Shown in pieces: positions 35,582 through 48,028 of a stretch of 64,000 bases of DNA (positions are counted from its first letter, which is position 1; each line of letters opens with the position of its first letter). A program made the translations under genes and the position numbers. The notes under the pieces were generated by a model that did not search any database, was not told where the DNA came from, and saw nothing but the letters and a program-made list of their open reading frames with translations. The DNA is from Aphelenchoides besseyi (Eukaryota > Nematoda > Chromadorea > Rhabditida > Aphelenchoididae). The DNA lies in assembly GCA_024699855.1 (NCBI GenBank), contig JAMPIQ010000003.1:4340001-4404000 (forward strand). The letters are read 5' to 3'.

Positions 35582-38137
35582 TTTCGTTTAAGGAACATAA
35601 TTGGCGTGAAAACACTTCGGCGTAATTTGATTGTAAATTATTTCTATACAATAAATTTATGCTTAGCAATCGACATTCTCAATGTAAACTTTAAACAAGC
35701 AAAGACCACGCTACGGAAACAATTGTTTGAGTTCATTCTATCGAAAATAGATTCGAAAGGTCCTCAACGTCAACGAAAGAGCAAGAAGGTGTCACAGATG
35801 GGCAGAAAAACAAAAAAGGATCAGGAGCTGAATAGAATTTCTATACATGAGCTTTCTATTAGCTGCGTAGTTCTCTTGGGAACTTCAACTGGGTTGCTAA
35901 TTTGTTCCACGTTCGAGAGTCCCGAGAAAATTCATTTTAGTCGGTTTAAGTACGCGAATTGAGTGACGGTTTGAATAGAGTGAGGGGGAAATACACGGTT
36001 TTTGTTTTTGATGTTTTAAACCATTACGGTAATTGACTAGTTAATCGAATGCAGATGCCGACTTTCGGGTGTTTTGAAGACTCCTAAAAGTACAAGTCAC
36101 CAACAAACACTTTTGCTTCGTTCCCGACCAAACTGATCCAACACTCGGTGTTAATAGTCGAATACCAATAGAGGGTCATCTGCAACCTTCTTGGTTGAAA
36201 AACTTCTGACTAATTGAATTTAAGAGGATTCCAAGGATTGCGCAATGACATCGAGCAAAAAGCTCATTGTTTATGCGAATGGTTAATGAGTAGAACCAAC
36301 TCAATCTCCTTGGTTATGATGTTGTTTGAACGCCGAAAACACAGTCGCAATTCAAACGACGAAAGAGAGCAATTCCATGCAAAGACATGATGTATGTAAA
36401 CACAAACTATGTTATTATTTTGTTCCTAAACAACGTGAATATTGTGAACTGATTTGTTGCCTTTTCGAGAGCCGTGTCGGCTTCCGTTTAAATGAGCGAG
36501 TTTCAATTTATTTCGGGTTTTGAGTTCGCTAACCGACCGTCTACATTCCTTTCGGCATAAGAGGCAATTTCAAGAAGCCCATCGCTTTGAGGAAATCCAA
36601 TTTCTACGTTTAAGTCGCCGTCATCCGGAAATTGTGGTTGAAAGGAAGCAGCGAGGAATAGGAACAACTTTGTGATTGTTTCTATGAGACAGAGATAAAC
36701 GGTCAATTCAAAAATTAGCATGATTCTCATATCAAGGCGGAAGTCTCATCGTCGCGTTACACTCTCGCTCCTCATTATTCACCATCTGAGCTTTGTGATC
36801 CTCTCATGTCTACGGTATTTTTAATGATGTTCGTCTGCTTCACGGAACTTTGTGTTATCGAAGCGTTTAAACGGCTGTTCATCTTTCTCGCATTAATTGT
36901 CTGCACCCAAAACTACCCAAGGGTGTTTTGATGATCGGTTGCCAAAAAAGGTTTCTTTTTCCGAACAGAAAAAATAGTTGCGAAGCTGGCGAACAATAGA
37001 GCGAACATGTGGCTGTTTTCGCTGAAGTATCCGCTTACCTTCGTTTCTGTAAAACTTAGCAGCCAACACTCTCAAGTGGGCGTTACTAATTTTGGACATC
37101 GCCAATAGAGAACTTTGCTCTTTTGTGGCTCAATTATCGCAACAAACGAAAACGAGCTGTCGCAAACCCTTTCGTTTATGTTTTTCGTCCTAAAATCTTG
37201 TTTTCACAAGAGGATGAAACTCGTTCCGCCCTTTTTGAAAATTACTTTTGCATGCACGTATCGATTTAGACCTCCGGTAAGTGTCTTGCGGTTTCGTCTC
37301 ATAAAAACCGCTTATGTTCAACATGCGAAAAACTTCGAACAGTTGAGTTTTCTCGAAGTTCTCTTTATTCGATGTACCGTATTGTTGGGTTCTTAAGTGG
37401 GCTACAAGTGTACTTAAAGTGATCTAGAAGAAGTTTGGTTTCTGCTGCTTTTGGATTACCGAAACATTGACAACAGATGGCCGAATATAATCAGTGGGAA
37501 AGCGGTGCGCAAAACAAATGCCGTCAGTTGTGAGAAAAGTTCTTTCCAAACACCATCAAGTTCTATAGCATTTTCGTGAGGAAACGGCGAACTTAACTAA
37601 GACTAATAAAAATTTATGATGGCAGTGGTTAGGAGTTGATGCCAACGGTGGGTTGAGTCTTCTATTTACTGTATGAACACAAAGCAAACATATCAGCCTA
37701 TGACGTACCCAACTTTTGCAGTTCTTCTCAATTGCTCGAGGCAACCTTCGAAGTGATAGTCGATTCCTTACTCAACTTATTCTGTTTTTCGTGTTCGAAC
37801 AACAAAAACAAAATAATTTTATGACCAAAAACCGGTTCATTAAGCGTTCGAGTTTTCGAAGGACCACTGGTGAGTTAAAATGTTTACGTCCGTTACCTGC
37901 AGTTCGCCTCCTCTTTACGCATATTTTTATTTCGTTTGTTGGACAACAGAATGCACATCGTTTTGAAAGCGTCACTTTTTCCCACAGGTAGATGCCTCAA
38001 CAGTTACTCCAAAATGTGTTTTCTTTTGTGCCATGAATTCGCGCTTTCTAGTCTTGAACGAACGTGTTGAATACCCGTACGTGAAATGACATCAGAATTC
38101 GAGTCTTCTATTTACTCACCGCTGTTTAGAGATCACG
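35582..38137. other. Intergenic
   Basis: About 2.5 kb between YIPF and a peptide-type GPCR. A 118-codon frame right after YIPF (35606-35962) has no ATG at its start and is probably 3' UTR. A minus-strand frame at 36730-36503 starts with a hydrophobic segment but has no partner exon. Otherwise AT-rich, with no recognisable RNA gene or repeat. Confidence 0.45.
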
Positions 38138-39685
38138 ATGGACGATTGGAACACCCTGTCGACAACTATAGAACCGACTGAAGAACCCGAAATCGATTGT
38201 GTCATTCCGGACATTCCCGACCGACGTTGGTATTTGGTAGCAGTTGTTGGCACATCTCTTTCGTTGGTTTCTTTGATTTCAAATATTCTCATCGCGCGAG
38301 TTCTTCTCCAACGGAAACATTCGAATTTCTTTTTCCTCGGATTGCTGGCCATCTCTGATGTATTTATTAGCCTATGTTATGGACCGGTGATTGCAATGGA
38401 ATTGGTTCGATACGACGTTTCGGTAAGTTTGTTTACCGTTTTTTTCCACCAACTTTGCATTTCTGGACCCATTGATTCTCATGAGATTTGCACAAACGTG
38501 TGAATCTACAAATTTGGTTTTTTTATTCAAAGAACAAGCAGACAATTCGCTTTCTATATTTCAATTTGTTTGTTTACTTTTGTAATTTGATCAAATTGTT
38601 TAGCTTCTACTCGTCAAAGCTTGGTTGTACTATGTTGGACCCCTATTATCACTTTGTCACGTTTCCATGACGTGAGATCAAAGATCTAATGACCATTAAC
38701 ATCATGACTTTAGATTCTCGTGTTTTATGATTATTCTCGGGAGTATTGAACGATATATGATTACGGTCAAGTCTCCGTTTCTCGGTTGTTTTCGCGAAAG
38801 TCGCGGACGTTTGGCGTTGTCGATGTTGATTTTGGCGTTGTTATTACGTGGAACCGTCTACTTTGAAATTCAAGTGAGTTCGAATGTAAATAATTGATCA
38901 AAAGTGACATATAGATCGTCAAAAACGGCAACTGTACGGGTCCCATTGAATATGACGCAACACTAACACCCTTGGTCAGTAATTGGTTGTACGGAACGAT
39001 CTTTCGCTTCTACATCAGAACTATCAGCACGGTGTTTATTCCGTTTGGTTTGCTCTCGTATTTGAACTATAAAATCGTAACCATACTCCGAAAACAACAA
39101 CGTTCAGCCGCAATGTTTCGGTTCGGCAACAGCGAGAACAAAGTAAACAGTAGACTGGAGAAGAAGTTTAATCGGATGGCTTCAGACAAAAATTCGATCA
39201 GCAACTCGTCTGTTAGTGCTCATTGTGTTTTCTTATTTGTGCGCCAATTCGTTGAATTTGTCTGTGACTATTTGGGAATACATCGATTTGAATTCGGTGG
39301 AGACGTATTACGAGGTTAGTAAAGAAATATAACCAATGTTTACCTCTATACTTAGATTTACGAAGCAATGACCGATGTCACTTCAATGTTGTACATTTTC
39401 ACTTGTGCAACTCGACTTCTGGTCTATTTGACTTGTAACGAGGAAATCAAGTTCGCAATTTTGAACTATCTTCTTTGTCATAACGGCAAGGAATTCCCGA
39501 CTTCTCCACAAGGTTACAAACCCATCCAAAAACTGCAATATGATGTGTAAGTCGAAACCCAGGAATTCGAAAACGAACTGGAGTTTAGATCCGAGCGACA
39601 GAGATCCGTGAATTTGGGAACTGAGTTTGACAAAGTGGTTATTAAAATAGCGGCGGCGACGTCAATCAAACGAATCGAGTTGTGA
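38138..39685 (+). CDS. Rhodopsin-family peptide-type GPCR (FMRFamide-receptor-like)
   Basis: Seven exons. The extracellular N-terminus has Asn/Thr/Glu; TM1 (AVVGTSLSLVSLISNILIA), TM2 (FFLGLLAISDVFISLCYGP, with the SD pair), TM3 ending IILGSIERYMITV (ERY in place of DRY), TM4, TM5 (IRTISTVFIPFGLLSYLNY), then, after a 43-nt intron, a TM6 of the type IRSATRLLVLIVFSYLCANSLN, and TM7 (TDVTSMLYIFTCATRLLVYL). The last exon adds a Ser/Arg tail ending at TGA 39683-39685. The ATR-LLVLI TM6 start and the ERY motif are typical of nematode FRPR/DMSR-like peptide receptors, but the exact clade and ligand cannot be set from this. Plasma membrane, neuronal by family. Confidence 0.82.
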
Positions 39686-40567
39686 CAATCACCAAAGCCC
39701 AACAATCCGGTTACCTAAACTTTATTCTCCCATGGTTTTAAATCTCCGCTGCATCGATTGAGTCAGTCACTGAGACTTTTGTAAAGATTTCCTGTAACAT
39801 AATTCTGTATTTGAATAAACAATCAATTAGGCGAATAGCGCTTCTCTGGACCCTAGTTGCGGAGGTGGAAAAAGTAGTTAGATGGCGTCCTATTGCGGAT
39901 AATTTTGCGGCGATTTTTAAACATTTTTAGTTTTGATTTTTGAATTATTCACTGCAATTGTTTCTGAAACTGCACCCGAAAACACCTTGCTATCAGATGG
40001 CAACAATTCTTCTTTTATAAATTCGAACCCGTTGGCTTCGGTTAGTGTTCATAGTCTCCGGCCATCGAACGAAAAGACACGAACAGCAATACACCAACGA
40101 CCTTCGGTTGTTAAAGTTGTCCCTCATCCTTAGTGATTTTTATGCTCAAAACGTGATTGCACAAAAAACTCTCTTCTAACATTCCGATTTGTTTGATAGT
40201 CGACTAAAATAAACCGTGTAAATGGAGATTCTGATGAATTGGCCGAACTTCATTTATACTGCCAACTGAAATTTGATCTCAATTGCTTACGGAATTCCAT
40301 TTGTCTCCTTTGATTGTACCGAGTTACAGTAATTCGATTAGAAGAAATACAACTCGCAATTCAAACATTCGTCATACCACATGAACATTCATACTCCAGC
40401 AGGTTCCGTGAATCAAACTATAAACTAAAACAAAAGCCCGTAGATAGTGTAAGCGGCCTGTAAAACTTATCAACGAAAAAATTATCACAAAACAGCGACC
40501 GCAAAAAATGATTTCGGTCAATTAAGACCATTTCTTGAAATTAGTACTTCGCGTGTCTCATGATACA
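39686..40567. other. Intergenic
   Basis: About 0.9 kb. A frame at 39933-40133 follows a TTTTTAG acceptor and reads as a polar Ser/Asn-rich tail (STOP at 40133); it could be an alternative last exon of the preceding GPCR, but no donor was matched. Nothing else seen. Confidence 0.35.
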
Positions 40568-41915
40568 ATGGTGAAAACTAGAATAATAATTGATACCGAT
40601 GGAGTAGCTGACGATATACGAGCGATATCTCTCGCTCTTAATCACAAAGATGTTGAGGTAGACCAATCAATGAGATGGTAATTGACTTCTTTTAAAGGTT
40701 GTTGCAATCACAACAGTCAGTGGTTGTGTGTCTAATGAGCAATCGGTAAGATAATATCTGCAAATAAACAGCAAACGATTAAGGTTGCAAATATTGCGAG
40801 AACATTAAGAGCTAATGGTAACGCTAAAGCAAGTTTGAGCTTCGAGTTGTATGTTAAATTTTTGTAGGTTCCTGTTTTCAAGGGTTGTGGAAAGCCGTTG
40901 ATTGAAGCGGGAATTACTGAGCAAGAACCCGTTTTTTTCGGAGGTAATGAACAGTTTTGGGTCTGCTTTTCCAGAACGATTGTTTTGTACGTTAACTTTG
41001 CGGTTCAATATAATAACAAAAACTCGGGCCAAACTCGTCTACTAACACTGTTGCAGCTGATGGATTGGGAGATACACCAAAAGAATGGCCAGAAGTAAAC
41101 AACCGAATTAGTAAACGAAAGAGATTGTATTTTAGGTTATGTCAGATGACGCAAAGAGCTGTGATCCCAATGAACATGCCGCATTGGCTATGATTCGATT
41201 GTTCTCAATGAATCCGGGAACAATCAAATTGATATGCATTGGACCATTGACAAACGTTGCTCTCGCTTTGAAGTTGAATCCGGGATTTGCTAAATGGCCA
41301 AAAAACATTGTAATAATGGGTGGAAATGTTTACGCACAAGGCAACATGAAGCCGAGTTCGACAGCTGAATTCAATTTTGGATTTGATCCAGAGGCCGCCC
41401 ATATCGTCGTCAAAGAAATGAAGTGTCCGATGATAATATGCCCATGGGAGACGTTTCTTAACGAGTCAACAAGGGTAAAATATCTTTTCGGTTTGCTTTC
41501 AATCGCTTAGAATACTATCGACTTTCATGCTCACTTATCACTGGATATACCACTGGCTAAATTTTTCGAGTTAGCAACGCGAACATGTCGTCGTATTCTG
41601 GAGAAAGATGGTTGTCAGTTCGCGTTTTGCGATGAAATTTGCATAGCTGCTGCTATCGATCCTGAGAATTTGATTGTGGAAAGTAAAAAGCTTTGTGGAG
41701 TGGTTGAATTAAACGGAAAACATACGAGGTAGTCGAACGAAACAATCTGCGGCTCAAAAAACTTGTTTAGAGGTCAACTTGCTCTTTCGTGGATGAATGA
41801 TGTTCGTGAGGATGCACAACCTATCACATTTGTAATGAAATATAACGTGGAGTTGCTTAATCAAATGATAATTGATGCTATTCATGAATCGACCAAAAAA
41901 GTTGAAAACAGCTGA
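40568..41915 (+). CDS. Inosine-uridine-type nucleoside hydrolase
   Basis: About eight exons. The start (MVKTRIIIDTDGVADDIRAI) carries the DxDxxxDD calcium- and ribose-binding signature of the IUNH family. Then come VVAITTVSG, VPVFKGCGKPL, ADGLGDTP, the core LICIGPLTNVALAL, KNIVIMGGNVYAQGN with AEFNFGFDPEAA, and near the C-terminus FCDEICIAAAIDPENL. In classical protozoan enzymes the last segment carries the catalytic His; here it is Cys, as I recall for some other subgroups of the family. Reaction: hydrolysis of the N-glycosidic bond of ribonucleosides to base and ribose, purine or pyrimidine salvage in the cytosol. The 3' end is 33 bp from the convergent FAM50 gene. Confidence 0.88.
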
Positions 41916-41948
41916 CATCAATATTTTATTGAGCGATCAAAAGATAAA

Positions 41949-43206
41949 TTAAATTTTAGTTAAATCCTCGTGAGTTCGTTGATAATCGCGGCCAGCAACA
42001 AACGGTTCTAAACAAAAGAAATCAATGGCCGTTTGAATTCGATAAACATACCCCAACGTGAAGCCGGATAAATGTGCTTGTTCTTTTCATACCAACTTCT
42101 CAAAACAACCTAACAACACCAGTTGATATCCACGATCTTTGAAGACTTACTTTTGCTGGATGAGATTCACCGGAATCTAGAGCAGCATCTTGACGTAGAC
42201 GAATCTCTCCAGCTGCGTCAAATTGCCACAACGGTCCGGTTTTGCCCATTGCTTTTGTGGCAATAAAATCTTGGAATCTAAACTTCGAGATTAAATTTAA
42301 AAAGGAATCAGAATTACGTATAGAAATGCGGAAGAATCAAATCTTCTTTTATGAACATCAAACTCTCGGTCGTTGCCGTTCTCAGTTCCGTGAATTCTCG
42401 TCGAAACATCTGAAAATCCCCACATCAGTTTGTATTAAGACATATACGCTTACTTCTGTTGCTTTCTGAAGCAATTGACCGATTGTCGCACCTTTTTTCA
42501 TCTTCGTATCTCGTCGATGGGACGATCCGTCGAAATAAACGAAAGCGATGTTGATCTCTTCGTTCTTTTCCTTCTCTTGCATTTCTCTCCATTCTCTCGC
42601 CAACTCTTCTTTCTGTCTAAAACTACTGCATATAGCTTTTCGATCAATGACAAAAACCCACCTGATTAGCTCTTGTTCACGATCACGGTCCGGTAGTTCC
42701 GAAGTGTCAACGTCGGGATTCATTCCAAAACGCTTCTTTGGCACAACCACTTCCTCTTCTTCATCGTCGAAACCGCCGAATGATAATACTCGTTTCTGCA
42801 AAATATCGGTAGTTATCTCCATTTCCAAGAATTGATAGACCTGAACAACCGGTTGGATGCTGTTCGTCGAAGTCGACGCAGACTCGTTTGTAGATGCCGA
42901 TTTTCCGGTGATGATATCGTCTGCCTTTTGTAACAACTCCTTTTGTCTTTCTTTCATTTCTTCCAATGTAACCAAACCAACAGTGCTCGCCTTCAACTTC
43001 TCTTCTGTTTGATCGACATTTGTCGTAAACTTCGTTTGAATGCCATTGAGAACTAAATCGAAAATGTCTAAGAACAATTGAAATAACTCACGTTGTTGGC
43101 GCTCTTCTTCCAATCGTTTCTTCTGCTTCTCGATGTCTTCCTTAGTACGCTCACGTTGCTTATTGATGTGAATAATTCGACCGGAATCAGCTTTCGACAT
43201 TTTCAA
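41949..43206 (-). CDS. FAM50A: FAM50/XAP5 nuclear protein
   Basis: About eight exons on the minus strand. It begins [20 protein letters not shown] (a second Met two codons on may be the true start), then an Arg/Glu/Lys helix, [35 protein letters not shown], a Ser/Thr linker, [49 protein letters not shown], and after further exons [19 protein letters not shown] and a tail ending RTHEDLTKI. All are hallmark blocks of the XAP5 domain. Role: conserved nuclear protein associated with spliceosomal C-complex components; mutations of the human gene affect splicing. Normal length for the family (roughly 330 residues). Convergent with the nucleoside hydrolase, 33 bp apart, and divergent from YJU2. Confidence 0.92.
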
Positions 43207-43475
43207 TTCGATTGTCTAAACTTCAACAAATCTTCGTGTGAAGTGAACGAGTTTGCTCGGCGTCAGAAATTCGCGTACAAACTCCCGCCAAACAGGAAAT
43301 CACGAGTGGATTGGCATTCTTTCTTGAATGTACGGTCGTTGAGCTGTGGGCCGCTGCTGTCCGCTCGAATTTGAGAAATCAGGTGTTTGAGTTTTGGATC
43401 GATACTAAAGTGGCTTGGTATTTCAACTTTCATTTATTGTTATACAGTTAAAAGGCACATAGTTTTGTCCTCAAA

Positions 43476-44541
43476 ATGACTGGAACCGAGCGAAAAGTTT
43501 TCCAGGTAAGTCAATTTCTTGTCGATTTTGAGTTGTGACTATTTTTCAATTTCAGAAATACTACCCGCCAGATTTCGATCCGAAGAAGTTGAAAAAAGAA
43601 CGGGGACGGAAACGAAATCCGCAATTTGTTCAGCGTGTTATGGCGCCCTTCAACATGCAATGTAATACGTGCAACGAGTACATTTACAAAGGAAAAAAGT
43701 TCAACATGCGACGAGAAACTGCTGAAGGAGAAACTTATTTGGGAATGAAGATCTTCCGCTTTTACTTTCGGTTTGTTTTTCACTCCCTTGAATTCGTAAG
43801 CAACGTATTTTTGCAGATGTCCCAATTGTTTGGCTGATATTTCGTTCAAGACGGACATCGAGAATGTGGACTACACGGCAGAACATGGCGCGACGCGTCT
43901 ATTCGAAGCTTTCAAATCCTATCAAGAACAAGAACGTCGAAAGGAGGAAAAAGAAGAAGCGGAAAAGAACGATGCCATGAAAATGCTCGAGAAACGAACG
44001 AAAATGAGTCGAGCAGAAATGGAAGCCATAGGTGAGTCTAGAACTTATCTCTTGAGCTTATTGGTGAATTTCAGGGAAATTGGAAGAATTGCAAGAGATC
44101 AGTAAACGACAGCAACTCACGAATCCACTCGAATATTTGGAAAAAGTCGAGAAAGAACAACAGTTATCACAAGCCGAATTACATCGACTACAAGATGAAG
44201 AAGACGAACGTGAAATTGCTCGATTGTTAGGACATAAGAAACAACGCATCGTTGAAGAAGACGAAACATTGGAAACGACAACCGATGACGCTGATGAACT
44301 TTCAACTTCTGAAATCCCAACCACATCAGTGCCAACTACCTCAAGAAGTCTCTACAAGTCTATTCGCAAACCACCGAAATCTGAAGAAAATCGTTTAAAC
44401 GCTGTGGTTCGGATAGTGAAGAAGCCCGCAACCTCAACAGCTTCATCAGCTTCAAAACCGTCCAGTTCTCAACCGGCTTCATCGTCACTTTTGGGTCTCG
44501 CTGCGGATTACGGCTCAAGTTCGGGAAATGAAGACGAGTGA
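43476..44541 (+). CDS. YJU2: YJU2/CWC16 splicing factor (CCDC94)
   Basis: Four exons (43476-43505, 43555 to about 43769, about 43817 to 44031, about 44076-44541). The protein starts [19 protein letters not shown] and has [21 protein letters not shown], then [19 protein letters not shown], giving the Cys4 zinc finger of YJU2. [13 protein letters not shown] follows, then a long Glu/Lys/Arg coiled coil and a Ser/Thr-rich tail with [14 protein letters not shown]2 joins the spliceosome with the NineTeen complex and promotes the first transesterification by stabilising the branch helix. The C-terminal part ([16 protein letters not shown]) is typical of the metazoan form. eL33 starts 173 bp downstream on the same strand after an AATAAA near 44571. 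Confidence 0.93.
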
Positions 44542-44700
44542 CATGCTTTCAATGTACATAAATTGATGTAAATAAACATTGAACTCATGGTGTTAAAAAC
44601 TTATTCACAATTAACGTTCATGACGTTGAAATATTGTTTTATCGTGTTCCGTTTTATTGTCGTGTTTGTTAATGTTTATCACTCGTTAACTTACGTTTTT

Positions 44701-44703
44701 TAG
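44701..44703 (+). other. Likely trans-splice acceptor before the eL33 gene
   Basis: TTACGTTTTTTAG ends at 44703, 11 nt before the eL33 ATG and 162 bp after the YJU2 stop. No coding exon precedes it, so spliced-leader addition is the simplest reading. Confidence 0.5.
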
Positions 44704-44714
44704 CAAACGATCAA

Positions 44715-45126
44715 ATGGCTGATACCGCTGTCGTCCGCAACCAAAAAGCCGCTGCTCGTCGTCTCTACGTTCGTGGAATCTTCTCCGGATTCAAACGTGG
44801 TCAACGTGTGCAGCACGAGAACACTTCCTTGCTTAAACTCGAGGGCGTTTACAACAAGGACGATGCCAAGTTCTATTTGGGAAAACGTGCCGTCTACGTT
44901 TTCAAGGCGCACAAAAAGGTGAGTTGGAATCTCAATCCTTGCACGATGGATTTGGTTTCAGGTGGCCAAAGGTGGACATGAAAAGACGCGTGTTCGCGCA
45001 ATTTGGGGACGTGTGACTCGTGTGCACGGAAACTCGGGAACGGTGCGCGCCAAGTTCCATCACAATCTGCCACCATCGGCCATGGGCAAACGTGTTCGAG
45101 TTATGCTCTATCCCAGCAACATCTAA
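44715..45126 (+). CDS. RPL35A: 60S ribosomal protein eL33 (RPL35A)
   Basis: Two exons joined at HKK|VAK (intron near 44919-44961). The protein begins [20 protein letters not shown] and includes [40 protein letters not shown], then [20 protein letters not shown] and [23 protein letters not shown], which covers the whole eL33 domain at the usual length of about 120 residues. It is a structural component of the large ribosomal subunit. Codon choice is strongly biased (CGT, AAG, GCC, CTC), as expected for a highly expressed gene and distinct from its neighbours. AATAAA at about 45164. Confidence 0.97.
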
Positions 45127-45272
45127 GGTCAATGTTGTCTATTTTGTTAATTGTCGTTGTTAAGAATAAATGAGTTTTTTGTTTTTGAAAGGTTTATTTG
45201 GCTCACGTCAAAAAAAGAAGACACAGAAAGAAAAATTTTGACGTGGCCTCATAGCAAAGAAAATTTTGGACT

Positions 45273-47573
45273 TCAACGTCCGATTCCCGGCGCTTGTCCA
45301 GTTGTCGCCGGTTGAGTAGCCGGCACGGTGCCCGGAGCAGTTCCCGTCGCCGGCATAGTTCCCGGTAAAGTACCAGGCGCCGGAGCAGTACCCGGTGTTG
45401 GAGTAGAGCCTGGTGCAGGAGCCGTTCCAGTTGATGCACCAGGCAGTGCTGGTGTCTCAAAACGATCCTAAAAACAGCGAAGAGCTAAACAGCGAGAAGT
45501 TGATGGGTGAGACTTACTTGAGCAAGCACGTAATTCGATTGCTCAGTCTCATCTATGCCTTTTGCACCTCCAGCAGCAGCGTCCGGCTGTTCAAACTCGT
45601 CGTCGTCCTCCATTTTCGTAAGACGACGCATTTGTTGCGCAAAATAGCCACCCACACCCTTTTCTTCTTTCTTATCCTTCTCCGATCTGAAGACAAAATG
45701 ATTTGAAGGTCGACAACATCAAACTTACTCTTCATCTTGGTCAGGCAAAGCCGCGGGAGTGATTGGAGCTTTGGTCGGATCGATTTCGACTTCAACCGCT
45801 TCTCCCTTCTTGTTCGGATCGCTCGATGGAACACTCGCTGGTTTCTTGGTTTTGCGTTGATTCTTGCGCTTCTTGCGACGATGACGGCGACGACGCTCCT
45901 TGATACCTTGAATCGAAATATCTTTTTTTTCCTTCGTTGTTTTAAACTTACAAAAGACCGCGAAGAAGAGCAAGAAAATGAGCAAAATGATGAAAATCAC
46001 AGTGCAAATCACAGTCAATAAAACCGCAATCTTCTCTTGCAACATCACGGACGCAACTGCAGCCACACAATCAGCACGATACTTCTTTAAACCGTCACAT
46101 TGTTCGACATGAGTGATAATTTGACGACTGAGTGTTCCGTGACCACCAGTTTCTGGATACGTGGAGTTGATGAAGATCTTTGCAGCAACACTTTTCTTTG
46201 TCAAATTTTCACCAAGCAAAGGCACGGATAGGCTGTTGAGACGGTCCATTGCTTCGTAGATCTCGAACATTTGGTATGTAGGCCCGGTTGCCTCTGACTC
46301 GGTTGTGTTTTCTTCAGTCGCGTTTTCCTCGTTTGCTTCGGTTGTGTTCTGTTCGTTTGCCTTGGTTGTGTTCTCCTCGTTTGCCTCGGTTGTGGTTGCC
46401 TCGGTTGTGGTTGTCTGAATCGTAGCGTTGAAGCCAATCAACGTGCGGAAATCGCTTTGACCAATAGCTTGACGAAAGAGCTGAAAAGACGACAAGTTTG
46501 TTCTTTTAAAACATAATAAGATACCGCAAAAACACGTTTCGTCGAATTTTGGTTTTCCGCTGGATCTGGTGTTGGGCCGTAGACGTATCCTGGATTGGTC
46601 AAAATGTATTGCCACGAAGAGTAAGATGAAATGGCCTTCAATTGAATACCACGAGCATGCATTTCAACGCGAACCGCATCATCTTCTTGGCTGTTGTAAA
46701 TGTGGCGCAATTCCAACTCATACTGAAAGTTTCCATTTTTATGAACAATCAAATTCCTTCTACGACTTACTGCTTGTGTGCCTGTTATCATGTGCGTGAG
46801 TGCCAGTTGACCAGTAAGCGGATCAAGATGAAGTTGAGCTAACATTTGCGGATTAATCGAGAAGAATCCAAAATTGTGCGAATTGGTAATGAGGCTTCCA
46901 TCTTCGAGAATGAACGAGCGCTTCATGAGAATCTTCGGCGCTTGCCCTGCGACATTCGTAACCTGAAATCTCGTAAGCATTCATTATTCTGATAAACCTA
47001 CCAGCAACGGACAGACGATAAAAGTTTCCAAATCCAAAAAGCAATTTGCAACGTTGATCTTAGCGCCCTTTTCTTCCTCGTTCGCGAAATCCATTTCGCC
47101 GGATTGTGGTTGTTGTGCAGGTGCGACTTTGCCATCGTACTGAACACCGATACGCCAAAGACGATAGCCGCTCGAAGTGGATGACAAACTCATAATATAT
47201 TGACCCTCAAATTGTTGAAAAAAGTTGTGTTTCTTGGGATCACATTCATCGGTCTTGTCACCTTTCGCGTTCTTGAACTCTACGATTTCCCTGAAAAGCA
47301 CCCATTTGCTTTTCCGTTTGTCAACGTCTACACTCACAGATCCTGATCGTTGAAACGTCCATCATCGTTGATCATAAAACGACGAAATTTGCATTCCGAG
47401 TCCAAGTGGTAGAATTGCATGTAACGAACGCGATGATCGTCGTTCAAGATTTTAGATGGATCCGATACGTTTTGTGCGTCGACTAGGTCAACAAGAAACG
47501 AAATTGAGAGGATTGAGAGAAGAACCAGTATCCAACGACCACCACCCTTGTCGCGCTGTTTGCTGCTCGTCAT
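45273..47573 (-). CDS. Signal-peptide and single-pass membrane protein with Asn/Glu/Thr and Pro/Gly/Thr repeats
   Basis: I do not recognise the ectodomain. Several exons on the minus strand; the chosen ATG at 47573 gives a signal peptide (WILVLLSILSISFLVDLVDA). The ectodomain (about 330 residues) includes blocks such as FQQFEGQYIMSLSSTSSGY and RSFILEDGSLITNSHNFGFF. It is followed by a short tandem repeat built on A-N-E-(E/Q)-N-T-T (coding about 46290-46410), rich in N-glycosylation sequons. After KKYRADCVAAVAS comes one membrane helix (IAVLLTVICTVIFIILLIFLLFFAVF), a basic/acidic cytosolic region (RRRRHRRKKRK, MEDDDEFEQPD) and a tail of imperfect PGT/PAPGT repeats ending at TGA 45275-45273. 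Probable cell-surface protein; function unknown. Confidence 0.75.
46290..46410 (-). repeat. Coding tandem repeat (A-N-E-E-N-T-T type)
   Basis: About five imperfect copies of an 8-9 codon unit of alternating TTCGGTTGTG / TTCTCCTCGTTTGCC strings on the plus strand, giving NTT sequons in the minus-strand protein. Copy number is likely to vary between strains. Confidence 0.65.
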
Positions 47574-48028
47574 ACCGAGCCAGAAGTCGACTCGTTGAGT
47601 TGATCGTTGAGTTGAACAGAGAGAAGAAAAGGATGTCACTGGACTGTGCCGAGAACAAAAACAAACTGAAAATTTTAAGTTTCGGTTCATTGATTTCGAT
47701 TTACGAATCGCTAATTGGTTTGGTTACACGAGCTTGAATCGATAATTTTATACCGAATTTGCATAATATTTGTAGATACAACTTCATAAGCAGCATGTAA
47801 GCAGTTTGTATTGATATTGTATACGTAGGCAGTTGCAATTCATACGTCACACTCATTGGCAACAAATGCTACTCTGTGTTTACCTACTCTACGGTGTCTT
47901 TTCGTACGCGCAAACGAGCACTGGTCGTTCTGTTCCCGGGGCAACGAGCGAATTGAATTTGTCCGCTGTGGAAAGTACATTTGACTTTTGGGGTTTGGCA
48001 ACAAACCGCTGAGACGTTCGTTGTTACA

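Noticed and set aside
35606..35962. 118-codon frame after the YIPF gene
   Set aside because: No ATG at its start, no splice partner and unremarkable translation; probably 3' UTR or flank.
36503..36730. 75-codon minus-strand frame with a hydrophobic start
   Set aside because: Looks like a signal peptide but has no partner exon or known family match.
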